Shown here: positions 1 to 12,333 of the stretch, piece after piece | Numbering within the stretch: position 1 is the first letter of the stretch | How the letters are laid out: each line of letters opens with the position of its first letter | From: Atherix ibis | Taxonomy: Eukaryota; Arthropoda; Insecta; Diptera; Athericidae | Length of the DNA: 64,000 nt | NCBI GenBank assembly: GCA_958298945.1 | Contig: OY282607.1 | Coordinates: forward strand, 52,429,020-52,493,019 | Reading direction: 5' to 3' | Notes under the pieces: generated by a model | Database searches by the model: none | What the model saw: the letters and a program-made list of their open reading frames with translations, nothing else | What the model was told of the DNA's origin: nothing | Program-made: the position numbers and the translations under genes

Positions 1-2989
1 AGATCGAATTTATTTAGTGAAACGAAATAGATTAATTTTTAAAACATATAATATGAGATGGAAAATAGATAAAATACGATAATGTCGGTTAAATCCACTG
101 CAGTCAAAGTTAGATGAAGCCCGGCAAACGGCGCCAAAGATAAAATTGACACTAAGTAAAGTGATTCTGTCTGTCTATTAGGATTGGTTAATTCGAATTT
201 CTATTATAAACAGCTAGATTGACGTAAAAAAATCGAAAAAACAGACCAGGGTCATTCGCAATAAAAGACGTTATTTTCATTTTAGACTAACTTGTAAATT
301 AGAAAATATTTTATTTTCTCAGCAACAACTTATACCTAAAAAAATCATTGTCTATTACAATCATCCAATAATTAAAAAAAAATTAATGAAGATAAACCCA
401 AATACTTGATTTAAATTATTCTCCTATCTTTGGACAAAGGTCGCACAGCTGATACCAAAGATAGGAGAATAATTCCAAAGATAGGATACCAAAGATAGGA
501 GATGCCACAGATGGCGGAAAAATTAGGCTAAGGCTGCTAGCGGTTAATAGAGCATTTTTAAGTTAATCTAAATTATTTGACTTTGAAAGTCCGACAGTAA
601 AATCTGATCTACTGTTGAAGTATACTTCGAAGAATTCTCCTACGTAAAGCGCTAGTACGATTTCCAGGTTGTGCATAAACTGAAGTTCAATATACTGCGG
701 TGGACTGGACACTTAATTAGTATGGATTCTACCTGAAAAATTTACATTTATGGTAACAGACGAAAAAAGGTAGGCCTTGCAATGACGGTAGCTATGTTAT
801 CACACTAAAAATGTGCTGGAATTGTCGAAATGGAAGATCGCATCACGAAACCAAAACGTCTGTACTTCTTTGATTCAACAGGCCTAACCAAAACTGTCGC
901 CGAGAGGAAGGAAAGAAGAAGGCTTCCTTTTTTTTCATACATTTCACTTACAACTGAACATATTCTTTACGATTTTTTTCTTTTTCAGCGATAAGATTAT
1001 GTGTTATTGCTTCTGTTAATATGAGTGCGCACTTATTTTCCTTTATGCTCTTCATTTACTAGTTTTTTATTTGTTAATCTATATTTTTATGGAGGTGTGT
1101 ATATTTATAAATGTATTAATAGTTAAGGTAAATATCAAATATTTAATTTGCGCAAAGGAAAATAATAAAAGCAAAATCATATCAAATGTCAGTGGAACGT
1201 CTTCAATTCAGAAGTTATTTCTTCTTCAGTTTTCTTTGTTATATTACCAACATTAATAGTATTCGGATTAAACGACGAACGAATGAACTGAAGGTGAGTA
1301 AGTGTGTCTTTCTTTCATATGTCTTTGACGAATTTTAAAATGTTCACCTTTTACTATCAATTCTTTGTTTCAACATTAGTTTTAAATCTTTTTGTCTTTA
1401 GCTTATGAGTTTATATAACTTTAGACATTAGAAATGTGGTAATCGGGATTAAAAATGTTAATTTTGATTTTATTTTATGTGAACCGTCAAATAGTAGTTA
1501 TTAGTGATAGTCAAAATATATGTAACTATAAATCGTGATTTCAGAATTGGAACTTTTGCGAAATAAGTTGAAAATTGTGATAATTGACATCACCACTTAT
1601 ATACGTACCATACCATATGCTGATAAATATAACTTATACAATTAATTCCAAGCTTCATCTAAGTAGAGAGAATGTCCAAAGTTTAACAACATTACGAACG
1701 TAAATGCCATATTGCTGAAAACTATGTCTTAATAAAAATGTTACTTGAGATGAAAGAAGATCTTTACAAAACTTGCAAAATTGTTTTAAAATATTCTTTT
1801 AAAGTGTACTCGTATTTATTTAAAATAAAATACAAACTTTGCAGTTGTTTGTGGATATAAACTAGCCTTTTACTTGTTATCTATTCTCTTTTCTTTTTTA
1901 TTATCTAGTGTTCTCCTTTTCGCTGTGTAATACAAATTCTAGGTTAATGGGGCTTCAGTTCATCATTCGAAGTGCTTATATATATATGTCTGTCCAGATT
2001 ATTTGGAGTAATGGAGATTGTATATAAATGCAGTTGGTAGATAACAAAATCAACATTCGAAAAGAAAGAAAACAGTACCATTTGGCTGAATAGGAAAAGT
2101 AAGTGAATTATCTTATTTAGTGTAATTATTTCGGTAACTAAATGGCATTAATTTTCTGGAAGTGATCTTAACCAAAAAATAATATGAGAATATGCTATAC
2201 AATGTGCCAATTACAAGAGATGAAGTATCTAAATAATAACAAAATAAATTATTATCGATTAATGTGGCAACATTCACGTCATTAAAATAAAAAGAACCCT
2301 CCATGGATATCTAAAGGAAACTATAGAAATTATCTGCTATGTTCGCAATTTGAAAAATACCGAATTCTACAAATTAAGTTTAGAATTTGAAAATTTATTT
2401 TGAGTAACATTTATATTGAAATATGAGCATTTCAACGCCTTTGACAAATCAGACTATTCGGTGGCAATTAAAGACATTCTGACTATTCCTTTCGGTTGAT
2501 TTAAATAAGAGACTATTACGAACAAGATGTAGCGAATAAGATACTTTTACGAAACAAGATGTAGCACTAAATCGTAACACAGACATCAAAGAAATCCACG
2601 GAATAATCTGTAAATGATATAGGAAACCGTGTCCTTTTGGAATTTAGACGGTTGTATTGCTTGCTTAACTGCCCAATTCAGAGTCTACGTCGGATGTAAA
2701 TCATAAGAGACAGTGTCGTTTTTATCCTTAAAAGCATAGAAACCATGTGTTACTGGGTGATATTTATAGAAAAGGGTTAGTTGAACGTTCATATCGGTAA
2801 TATGACCATCTAGCTTGACGTAATTATTACTGTAAATCTAATGGACTCTGACTCAATTTAGAGAAATGCGAGGTTGACATTTTTTGGAGGCCTCACACCG
2901 CTTATATTTAATTATAATTTTGTTTTAGAAGTAATTTTAAAAATGTGCAGTCTGTTACAGATTGGATTATATAATTTTATTGTGCACAG
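1..2989. other. AT-rich DNA without recognisable gene
   Basis: I see no coding region, RNA gene or transposon end that I can support here. Short ORFs are at chance level for this composition. The only structured spot is an inverted repeat at 414-474, listed separately. Confidence 0.5.
414..474. repeat. 20-bp perfect inverted repeat with extra direct copies
   Basis: Arms 414-433 and 455-474 are exact reverse complements built around CTCCTATCTTTGG / CCAAAGATAGGAG, with a 21-base loop. Two more partial direct copies of CCAAAGATAGGA follow to about 503. The structure could be a hairpin, a MITE remnant or a snap-back duplication. No function can be read from it. Confidence 0.75.
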
Positions 2990-4105
2990 TAATAGATTGA
3001 TTATACACAGTAGTTTTTGGTTGATACACTTTTAAATATGGAAAGTGAAAAACAACATTTTCGGCATATTTTACTTTTTTACTATAGAAAAGGTAAAAAT
3101 GCTGTTCAAGCAAGAAAAAAATTATCCGATATGTATGGACAAGATGTGTTCAGTGAGCGCCAGTGCCAAAACTGGCAATTTTGATCTCGAAGATGCACCA
3201 CGTTCTGGAAGGCCAGTTAAAGCTGATGAAGATACAATAAAGGCATTAATTGATGCAAACCGGCGAATAACAACTCGTGAGATAGCTGAGAGATTAAATT
3301 TACCGATCATTTGAAACGGCTAGGTTTAATCTCAAAGCTCGACATATGGGTTCCTCATCTTCTTACGGAAAAAAATTTGTGCCGTCGCATTGACGTTTGT
3401 GTTTTGCTTCTCAAACGCCAAGAAAATGATCCATTTTTGAAGCGTATCATCACTGGGGACGAGAAATGGGTTGTCTACAACAATGTTAAGCGCAAAAGAT
3501 CCTGGAGTAGAAAAGATGAACCGGCTCAAAGCACTTCGAAAGCCAATATTCATCAAAAAAAGGTTATGCTATCTGTTTGGTGGGATTTCAAAGGAATCGT
3601 TTATTTTGAGCTTCTATCGAGCAACATAACAATCAATTCTGAAGTGTACTGTCATCAGTTGGACAAATTGAATGATTCACTTAAAGAAAAAAGGCCAGAA
3701 TTGGTCAATAGGAAAGGTATAGTGTTCCAACAGGATAATGCGAAACCACATTCAAGTTCGACCACTCGGCAAAAGCTTTTAGAGCTTGGATGGAATATAC
3801 TACCACACCCACCATACTGTCCAGACCTAGCACCTTCCGATTTTCATTTATTCCGCTCTCTGCAAAATTTTTTAGACGTCAAAACGTTTAATTCAAATAA
3901 GGAGATCAAAAATCACTTGGATCAGTTTTCTACCAGCAAAGAACAAAAATTTTATGAACGTGGAATCGTGCTACTGCCAGAAAGATGGCAAAGGGTATTG
4001 GATCAGACTGGACAATATTTAATTGAATAAAATATTAATTCACTATAAGAAAATCGTCATTCATTTTTATAAAAAAAAAATGGAATTACGTTCCGGAAAA
4101 CCCAA
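2990..4105 (+). mobile_element. mariner family A, copy 1 (5' end lost)
   Basis: This is a Tc1/mariner element of the mellifera-subfamily type, judged by the TIR and the transposase sequence. The right TIR (about 4082-4105, ending AACCCAA and followed by TA) is present. The left TIR and most of the 5' UTR are missing: similarity to the other copies starts near 2990, just upstream of the transposase start at 3038. Without the left TIR the copy cannot move. Confidence 0.85.
3038..4030 (+). pseudogene. mariner transposase pseudogene (family A copy 1)
   Basis: The original start is the ATG at 3038 (M-E-S-E-K-Q). The N-terminal helix-turn-helix part is followed by a DDE domain with ITGDEKW (first Asp), QQDNAKPH (second Asp) and PDLAPSD (third Asp, 34 residues after the second), which is the mariner DD34D signature. 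Two deletions relative to sister copies, about 20 bp near 3175 and about 16 bp near 3306, throw the middle part (GNFDLEDAP to ERLNL) into another frame. Together they total 36 bp, so the C-terminal catalytic part (3311-4030) is back in the frame of the start codon. An in-frame TGA at 3182 still interrupts it. The protein would be non-functional. Confidence 0.88.
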
Positions 4106-6611
4106 TACTTTAATTTCCTTATCCCGATATCATTTGTCGTTACGCTTTAGAATATACATTTCAGTAATTGAAATAATAACAAACAAACAAAATTCCTTTA
4201 GTAGAATGCGTATTTTTTTATCCCAATTCCTCTAAGATGTATATTTTTCATCAAATAAACTCTTCCCTATGAATTATTATCTTTAGTTCCAAATTTCATA
4301 AAGAATTTACACATAATTTAGATAACAGTTTTTTGCCGTAAAGTTCATAGTAAACAATTATGAAAAATTAATGGAACGATTTATTGCAGTTTTTCTATTA
4401 CGAAAGATTTTCCTAAAAAGTGGGGTAGATTGGAAAAGTTTCTAATGTTTACAAATTCCGTTTTATGTTTTGTTTGAAATTGCAAAGAAACGGAAAAAAT
4501 ATAAAAATTCATCTGTCATTACAACAGATTAAGAACGCTCGACCTTTTTAATACTTCAGCACGAATAGAGGAATTATGGTTTACGGACTTACTACTTGGA
4601 TACTCATACACATACGATTATTACAGACGATGTTGTACTGATGAATTAACTTTAATTCTCGAGTATATTTTTTCTGCTTAATGCTCGTAATTGCATTGAA
4701 GCAGTTTCTGTTTATTCCTATTCTCGCAACAACGGAGAATTTGTAGTCAAAGTAACAGTTTTACTGTGAAAAATTCAACCGGATCTCTTGTGAAAGATGG
4801 AAACGAGTTGATTATGAGCGCAAAACGTTGCGAACGATGGAAACGAGTTGATTATGAGCGCAAAACGTTGCGAGCGGAATTCGGCACTAATGCAACTGAA
4901 GTGGTGTTCGCATTGATGGCGCAGTGGTTGCGTATGCATACTAATAAGCTCAAGTAGACCAAATATTCGCCAGGAAAGTTCTTCGAAAATTATTGCACCT
5001 CACGTACAGAGTGTTATCGGCACAGCACTGATACAATGCCTTCACTATTAGTTGGCACATGGAATAAATTTTAACGGACATTTTATGCGTTCAAATGTGC
5101 AACCTAATTGCTGTGTCCATAGTCTAGTATAAGAAGTATTTTTTTTTGAGTTGATTATGTCAGCCAAAATTAACATCTTATAGTGGGGTAAGGATGATCG
5201 ATGCGATTTTAAAGTATCAGCGACAGTTTAGAACAGTCATTAGAGGAGGAATGATTTGATTTTTGCCCCACTTTTACCATGTTTTCTTTTTCAGCAGGGT
5301 AGACGGAAGAAGGGTGGGAGAATTTTGTATTATTTTATCTTTCTATAGAATTCGTGGACTATTGGATAACAAAAAAAAATTTTACACTACTTATATTTAA
5401 TCGATATTGTATCAAGATATATCATCTTAGTTCCCCAATCAATAAGTAATCGATATTTTTTGAAGACGAGTAATTATATAGTAAGCGCTGTTGTTGATAA
5501 AATGCCACTTGCCGATTTGAGTAGCATTTTCATTTTTTTAGTGTTCATAGTTGTTATATGAAAAGTCGCTGAGTATTACCAAAAGCTATAGATTAAAAAA
5601 AAAACTAGCAAATCATTTCTCGGATGAATAAAGTCATTTTTTTAAATTTCCTATAAAATAATATTTGTAGAGTTACTCTCAATAATTTCAGTGCTTGAAG
5701 TTATTTAGTAATCAAAGTTCATTGTCTTAAACTGAGCAACAAATGCGGGGGTAGATGAAAGAATTCTAGAAAATAATAGGAAACCTCTCATTATACATAA
5801 TAGTTTCATGACGAAGCAAAGGTAAGACCAAACAAATTTAATTTAATATATTATTTTTTTCGGCATTGTTGCCAATTAAGCAAAACAATACAGGAAATGC
5901 CAATAAAAATTATTTTTATTCCAAGTTTTTTTTGTTGAATGGAGAACACTTTTGCCTCATTAGAATCGATTACTTTCACTTCTGCAAACATGTTTGTGCA
6001 TTAAGATGGGCATTTGAATAATAACCAATTGACAGATTACATCAAAACCCGAAGTCATTTACATGAGATCAGATTTGAAATGCAGGGCGATAAACGTTTT
6101 AAATTTTGGAAAATTGTTTCTTTCATAACAATGAAGCTGCTGATCAAAATGCTGACTTATGTTCATTACTAACAGTCTTAAGTTTTATTAGGAACACGTC
6201 TAGGTCATTCTTTTTTTAATAATAGAGCCCTATTAAATGAATAACTTATATTCTTATAATGTTCTAGTACATAATGCGAGTGGAAGATATCAGAAAAATG
6301 AGCAATCGCTGATTGTGATGATTTGGGAATAGCGAAATGTGTTTCGGCATTGCACAATCGTATTGTATGGTAGAAAAAGCAGCTTATTTATTTTACATTA
6401 CGTCCAGAAAGGTGTTTAAAGGCAAACTGATAAAAGGGGTATTAGGCTGTACCACTTGAAGAGATGGAAATATAACATAATGCAATTGATCACTTCAGTG
6501 AAATACTGTTTCTGGAAAATATGGTAAGATAAGGTAAGGCTGACAACACTGCTATTAGTTTTGACATCTATTAGTTTGTCGCATAGTCTTGAATCTTGGC
6601 TAGTCGTCATC
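4106..6611. other. AT-rich DNA without recognisable gene
   Basis: Nothing supportable is present apart from the 40-bp tandem duplication at 4796-4875. A 63-codon ORF over that duplication has no family resemblance that I recognise. Confidence 0.45.
4796..4875 (+). repeat. tandem duplication, two 40-bp units
   Basis: The unit starting GATGGAAACGAGTTGATTAT occurs twice head to tail at 4796-4835 and 4836-4875, nearly identical with a difference only at the last bases. The block is richer in GC than its surroundings and may be part of an unrecognised older element. Confidence 0.85.
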
Positions 6612-6880
6612 ATCAACGGTGTGGCAACCGGGAGTCAGGTCTAGACCTGCTGAATCAAAGAAATCCAGACATCCCGACTTCCCACTGCGTTTTTCCAGCT
6701 CAACACTCACTCCCAGCATGTTTTTAGCGTTCTGACTAATGCCACCGTTCCAATGATGGCACGGTGTAACTCGTCTTCTGCGATCCTAAATGGAGTCACT
6801 ATAGAATTTCCGAGTATGCCCTTCCTCATCCATACGGATAAAGTGTCCAGCCCACACACACCTATTGAGCTTATTTTAAT
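6612..6880 (-). pseudogene. C-terminal relic of a non-LTR retrotransposon ORF
   Basis: Read on the minus strand, the sequence resembles the conserved tail found downstream of many insect endonuclease/reverse-transcriptase ORFs. It has a WAGHFIRMDEE-like motif (about 6822-6860), a basic DRRRRV stretch, NMLGVS, and a final D-rich end after LTPGCHTV. It contains a stop (TAG after SDSI) and is far too short for a whole ORF, so it is a dead fragment. Assignment rests on motif resemblance only. No 5' part, poly-A tail or target duplication was found. Confidence 0.45.
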
Positions 6881-9800
6881 AGGCTTAGGCTTAGAAATCA
6901 TTCATTCAAAACGTCTTCGAAGGATTTTCCTCTTGTTCGGAATCTTGTTTAGTAAGCGCAATCAAATTTTTGCCGCAATTGCTATAATAAGGGAAGTATT
7001 TTCCAGCTTGTGAGGACCCTAGTTTCGTTTTATAGACAGCAGTTGATTTTGCAACTATTAAATTTTATTCTGATGTATAAGCCCTATATTAACATACTAT
7101 CAAGTCGCAATTTAATGACTTTAGTATTTGTTGCAGTTCTATTTATCCAACCAAAGTGTAATTAGCGCATGTCACATCAACCAATTATCGGTCTACAGTC
7201 GAGGATTCTTTTCCTGCCCACACTTTAGTGTATGTTAGAAAGGAAGGAAGTGGAAAAAATCTATTAACAGCTGTCCCAGATGCGTACTATTACACAAATG
7301 ATAACAGTATGAGTAATAAAGAAGCGCCAACAAGAAGAAAGAATGAGAAAAGGGCAGCCTGCCGCTTAAATAGGATAACTGATTTGATGTTAATCTACAA
7401 CCCAATGAAGTAATACGTGATTTTGGTCCTATAGAAGTAATACCTGATTCCACACACTGTCAGAATCGGCATCTCTTCAGCACCTTTAGAAGATATCGAC
7501 CTACCCATGTAAAAAAAAGCTAAAGACCTAAATATGAATCGAGAACCGAACATGAAAAACTGAAGATACTTTCATAAGTATAAGAAGTAACAGACAGGAA
7601 GGGTAATTTCTAATTCATTAATTTATTGAAAAAGGGAATCGTCGATACCATATCCAAGCATGTTTAACAAAAGAGTTTAATGCCAAATTCTGTCAAATTC
7701 TTTAATTGTAAACTCAATAAACCTATTTTTCAGAAAAAATTTAATGCTATGAAAATTGAACTCTATCATTAAGTAATTTCATCGATACAATTTATTTCAT
7801 GAACTAACGATTTAATACCAATTCCATGACCTTAAAAATATAAGATATTACTTCATTGGGTCGGTCAGGATAAAAATCCTCGTAATTTTGATAGACTAGG
7901 GCTATTTTCCATCCACTCTGAATATTCCCTTCCTCACTTAAGGTCTTCCCTACGCAAATAAGAATTTTTTTACAAAAACTTCGAATAGTCCTTGAATTTA
8001 TACGAAAAAGGAGGATATATATTATAGAAATAAAAAGTTCACTTATGGGCCAATATTTCCTAATGTATTGAGGCTAATAGCTTTCATACAAGAAACAATT
8101 AACCACATAGAAAAAATTCTAATAAAACTCAATATTTAATTTAATTATGAAAATAGTCATATTGAATATTATTATTCTCGTCCTTAAAGTTAAATAATAA
8201 AATTTAAAGTTTTTTTCGAGAACTATAGCAAAAATTTAGAATGCACAACAAGCTTAAGAAAACGAAATCTTAGGCCTCATAATTATTAAAAATAAAAAGG
8301 AAACCTTTTTAATTAAAAAGGTTCCAATTAACCCATTGTTTATTAAATCATATAAAAATTAAGGAAAAAAGTCTGAATTTTATTAAATAAAATTTATAAA
8401 TTTTTGTAGTCAGTCATTGAACGTTCACAAAAACCAAGGCTGTGCTTATCTAATGAAAAAGTCTTCAAAAAATTACGAAATTTAATTTTTAATTTCGTTG
8501 AACTTGGACTAATTCGAAATGGAAAATCAAAGAAAGTGAATTAAGTTACGGTACTATGCGTACTCATTACTGTAGTTTTTTGTTGTTATTACGTGTTCTA
8601 CAATTCGAATCAGCATTTTTCTAGTTAGATCTTACGTAAAACAATTCACACAGAAATTAGTCCAAGAATGTGAAGTGAAATCTTGTCTATGTCTCAAAGG
8701 TGGGAATCAAAAATACTGGATCACGTAGTAATATCTTACTTATGCCATACTATGAAAAAGTGAAAATAAAGAAAAATGGAAATTTAGAACATTTTTTCGG
8801 ATCAGATAATGAATTTCTGCAATAATGCCGATGGATATGGTACTGGAAATAGATTTGAATTCGTATCACAACAAGTTAACTTGTCCAAAAGAATAACTTT
8901 CATTATTGTATTATTAATCATTTTATATTTGTTTACTTAGTGGAAAAATAACTGTCCAGTTAGCCCGTACCACCCACAACATGCTTAAAAGGATGCTCAT
9001 TAATGACCATAAATACTGGCCAAACAGTTTATGATGAATTCAATTATGCTATAATTATTGAAATGCCATTGATTGTGTTTTATAAATTAATGGTATGCAT
9101 TTCCATAACCTTACTTTTTTTAATAATTCCATTTCTACATATTCTCTTAAATGCCATAATTTTTCCGTTCTTGTCACATTTCATTTTGGGTATTCTCTAT
9201 AGAATAATTCATATTCATGCGAATATTATGCAATGTAATGTTAGTCTTTAATTGAAATTGGGAAAAAGAAAATTCCCACATCTTTAACACAATAAAATTT
9301 TCACTATGCTTCCGGTTTAATTCTGTAAAATACAACAGCGCAAAATAGTTTCTGGTTACACAATTCTGAAGAATTAATATTATTTAAATTTTTTCAAAAA
9401 TTTATTATATAAACAAAATAAACGTTTATCATATTTTCATGACCATTAAGAAATTCCCAAAAAACTTCGTTTCATCAGCATCAACGTTTGTATTATGAAG
9501 CCCTGTCATAAGAGAGAAATTTAGACATTTCAGCTTGGCCCAGAGCTCGTTTATAGTTCAGTACATATTTCTTTTTTTTAAATTCATCTATAAAACGATT
9601 TAATTCTTTTTTAAATTTTCGTATCACGATTTTTTTTGGTTGTTGGTAGATATCAAATGTTTTATTTTAAATGAAATAGAAAATTCTCATCAAAACAAAG
9701 GAAATTTCTCCAGTATTATATCTGATTGACATTGACATAAAATCATATTTTAACCCACAGCAGGTTATAAAAAAGAGTTTTTTTTTAAAATGACCGCACA

Positions 9801-9934
9801 ATAAAGTGTTCATGTCATTTTAATGGAGCTTGAAAGGGGATCTATTCATATTAGCGTATCAAAATAAATTGTATCGATTTTTTGAAAAAACAAATATTTA
9901 TGTTTAAAAAAAAAACGAATGTTAAACAAAAATT
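6881..9934. other. AT-rich DNA without recognisable gene
   Basis: I found no transposon ends, coding exons or RNA genes that I can defend. Short ORFs here (for example 7228-7413 and 9003-9251) are low-complexity and unconvincing. Confidence 0.45.
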
Positions 9935-10025
9935 TTGGCACCCCCAATAATGATTATATTCAGTGATACCCATGCAGCCCTGAAAGGCATTCGGGGCCCA
10001 ACGAGTGATTCTGTTCTCAACAATA
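9935..10025 (+). pseudogene. possible RNase H relic of a retrotransposon
   Basis: The short reading MIIFSDTHAALKGI resembles the conserved IFSDSQAALKA-type motif of RNase H domains carried by some non-LTR retrotransposons. Only about 25 residues match, followed by unrelated sequence, so this is at best a fragment. It lies just left of the foldback element at 10051-10788. Confidence 0.35.
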
Positions 10026-10050
10026 AAGGGGGGTTGAATTGTGTGGTTCT

Positions 10051-10788
10051 AAAGGGACGCATATACAGGCCAACTTGGTTGGACAACTGGTATGCCACAC
10101 GTTCTAACTTCTTTCAAACCATTCAAATTTTTTAGCTGTGTTTGTCGAAAGCGTCCACCAGCTCCAGAACGGGACATAAACATCATCTGCACCAGCTCTA
10201 GATTTTTCACTTTTGGCTATGTTTTTAGGTCTCGTCGAAAACATATCCTTAAATTAATTATTTTATTTTTTAATGTATTAACAGTCGCGGCACTATCTAT
10301 TTTTTTATATATATTTCAAACAATTTATCCATAGATTCTTTTTTTGTTGTTATGTCTATAATAACTGCTTTTGACTTTCCACAACTCTTAGGAATTTTCA
10401 AACTCCTCAAAAAATTCTCTACAAACTTCATTATTAACAACAGTCATTTGTTTTTATTTAAAATAGAGTACGTAAATTCGAATAACACTTGTTTACTTGC
10501 TGCATGCGAAATCGGAATTTAAATATTAACATTAAACAATGCGATGTGTTTGACACAAAAACCGAAAAACATATGTTTTTTTTTGACATAAGGTTGTACA
10601 ACTTGCCCATACACAGTACAACTCAAACCAATGACTCAGACCATTAATACACGTATCAACATTTTTTGATTTTCTTCCAACCAACAAACCAATTATCAAA
10701 ATGGTTGAACAACTACCCCACACACGATACAATTTAATAAGTTGGCAGACCAGTTGTCCCACCAAGTTGGCCTGTGTATGGGCCCTTT
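10051..10788. mobile_element. foldback/MITE-like element with about 47-bp TIRs
   Basis: The left arm 10051-10097 and the right arm 10742-10788 are imperfect inverted repeats starting AAAGGG, sharing CAGGCCAACTTGGT and GGACAACTGGT. The motif GGTTGnACAACT followed by a CC-A-ACAC pattern occurs in the left arm (about 10077) and again internally near 10592 and 10702, giving subterminal repeats. No transposase is encoded. A minus-strand ORF at 10532-10765 merely reads through the repeats. The target duplication is not clear. The superfamily is unassigned. Confidence 0.6.
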
Positions 10789-12331
10789 AACTGCTAACCA
10801 AATGTCAAATAACACGTTTAATCATTCGTAGACACAAAGATTGGATAAGTAGTGAGAGGTTTCTTTAGAAATATTGGCCGAACCAGTTTATTCGGCAACC
10901 TCACCAATTGTAGGGCACGAAACTGGTTCGGAACTTGTCCTCTTGCCACCTGCTCATTATGTTATGTGACGTCCAACTCACTATCACTGATCTTCTAACA
11001 GAATGTCACCTTATCCAACATTTCTTTTCTGAGAAGATTCCCTCCATTGCGAAGCTTCTAAAACCTTCTATACCCTTTCCAAGTCCTCTTTCTAATTTAA
11101 GTAAATTAAAACAAACTAACATGCTCTACAAAATCTAGTCACCTCTACCTGGTCCACCCAACAAACCCAAAGACAGATTTTCTTTAACCAACACACGTAC
11201 AGGTTGCCAAAAAATCCACGCACCGGTGACGCTGTATCATGGCTTCTACTCCATGTCGCAAGGACTTTTTATACAAATAAATAAACATATAACAAGAAAT
11301 TTTGAGATGAGCGTGAAGATGAACCGGTTCGATTAAGAGTATTTCGCAAGACGGAAATCCGCGTTGAAAATACACATTTTGACATTGTTATCTCCAGACC
11401 TATCCATATAACTTCCTAAATATTGAGAGATCTCGAAATATGCTCAATTATGAAAAATTACAATATATGAATAGTTATTCAAATCGGAACTGTCAAAAGA
11501 AAAACTTAGTTTTAAAAGCAATGTACTAGATTTATAGTAGTAGATTTCATGATGTGCATTTTTCGATTTTTCAGTCGGGAAATCTCATTTGCTTAGATAA
11601 CATCTTTATTTATTTGTAGTTTAATGTAGGAGTTATGACCACGTGCGAGGACGCAACTTTTAAGAGATGGAATTGTGGACACCTTGTGTAGAAATATATA
11701 AGGAAGTTTCTTTTTCGCTGAATGAATTTATGTAAGTTGTCGGTCCTGTAGTAAAGAATCAATGAAGATATATACTCAATGGTAGTCGGAAAAAAACGCA
11801 AACGCGTGTAGTTACCAATCTAACAACATTAATGTTATTTTTCTACGTTATTAATACTTCCAAAGCTATACCATCGGTCGTTGGTATTTGAACAATATGA
11901 TATTTTGGGATATTTCGTGATTACATGGAAATTATAAAATAATGTTTTACTCTTTAAAATAATCTTTTAAAATGAAATTATTTTTTTGTCATTGGTACTT
12001 GATTTACAGGAAGAACATTTTGAATGATCTTGTTTACATAATTTCATATATCCTTTTTGCAATTAAATTATTATTAAATGACTTATTGACAAATTAAATA
12101 TATTTTTAATTTTCAATTATAGAATAAAGACAATATAATTAAAAATATCTTAAGTTGTGAATCGGCAATTTAATTTTATTACAATTACGAATAAAAGGAA
12201 TACAAGGTTCAACGTCTCCAGGAATCACGTGTGAATTCAATAGAACTGGATCAAATCCAGTAAGTGTAAGTATAGAGAAATGCCGATTAAAAAATGGAGC
12301 TATAATTGCGCGAGATCAGTAAAATATTATT
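10789..12331. other. intergenic DNA with one small palindrome
   Basis: There is no gene that I can support. A 12-bp inverted repeat (CCGAACCAGTTT at 10878-10889, AAACTGGTTCGG at 10920-10931) with a 30-base loop lies just right of the foldback element and may belong to a related repeat. Confidence 0.45.
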
Positions 12332-12333
12332 TA

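Noticed and set aside
414..505. Repeated CCAAAGATAGGA units as a CRISPR-like array
   Set aside because: Only three to four units, partly inverted, no regular spacers, and the DNA is eukaryotic.
4766..4957. 63-codon ORF over the tandem duplication
   Set aside because: Half of it is the duplicated 40-bp unit. No family resemblance.
10532..10765. A 77-codon ORF with internally repeated VW-SC segments
   Set aside because: The repeats are the subterminal DNA motif of the foldback element read in frame. There is no other sign of coding.
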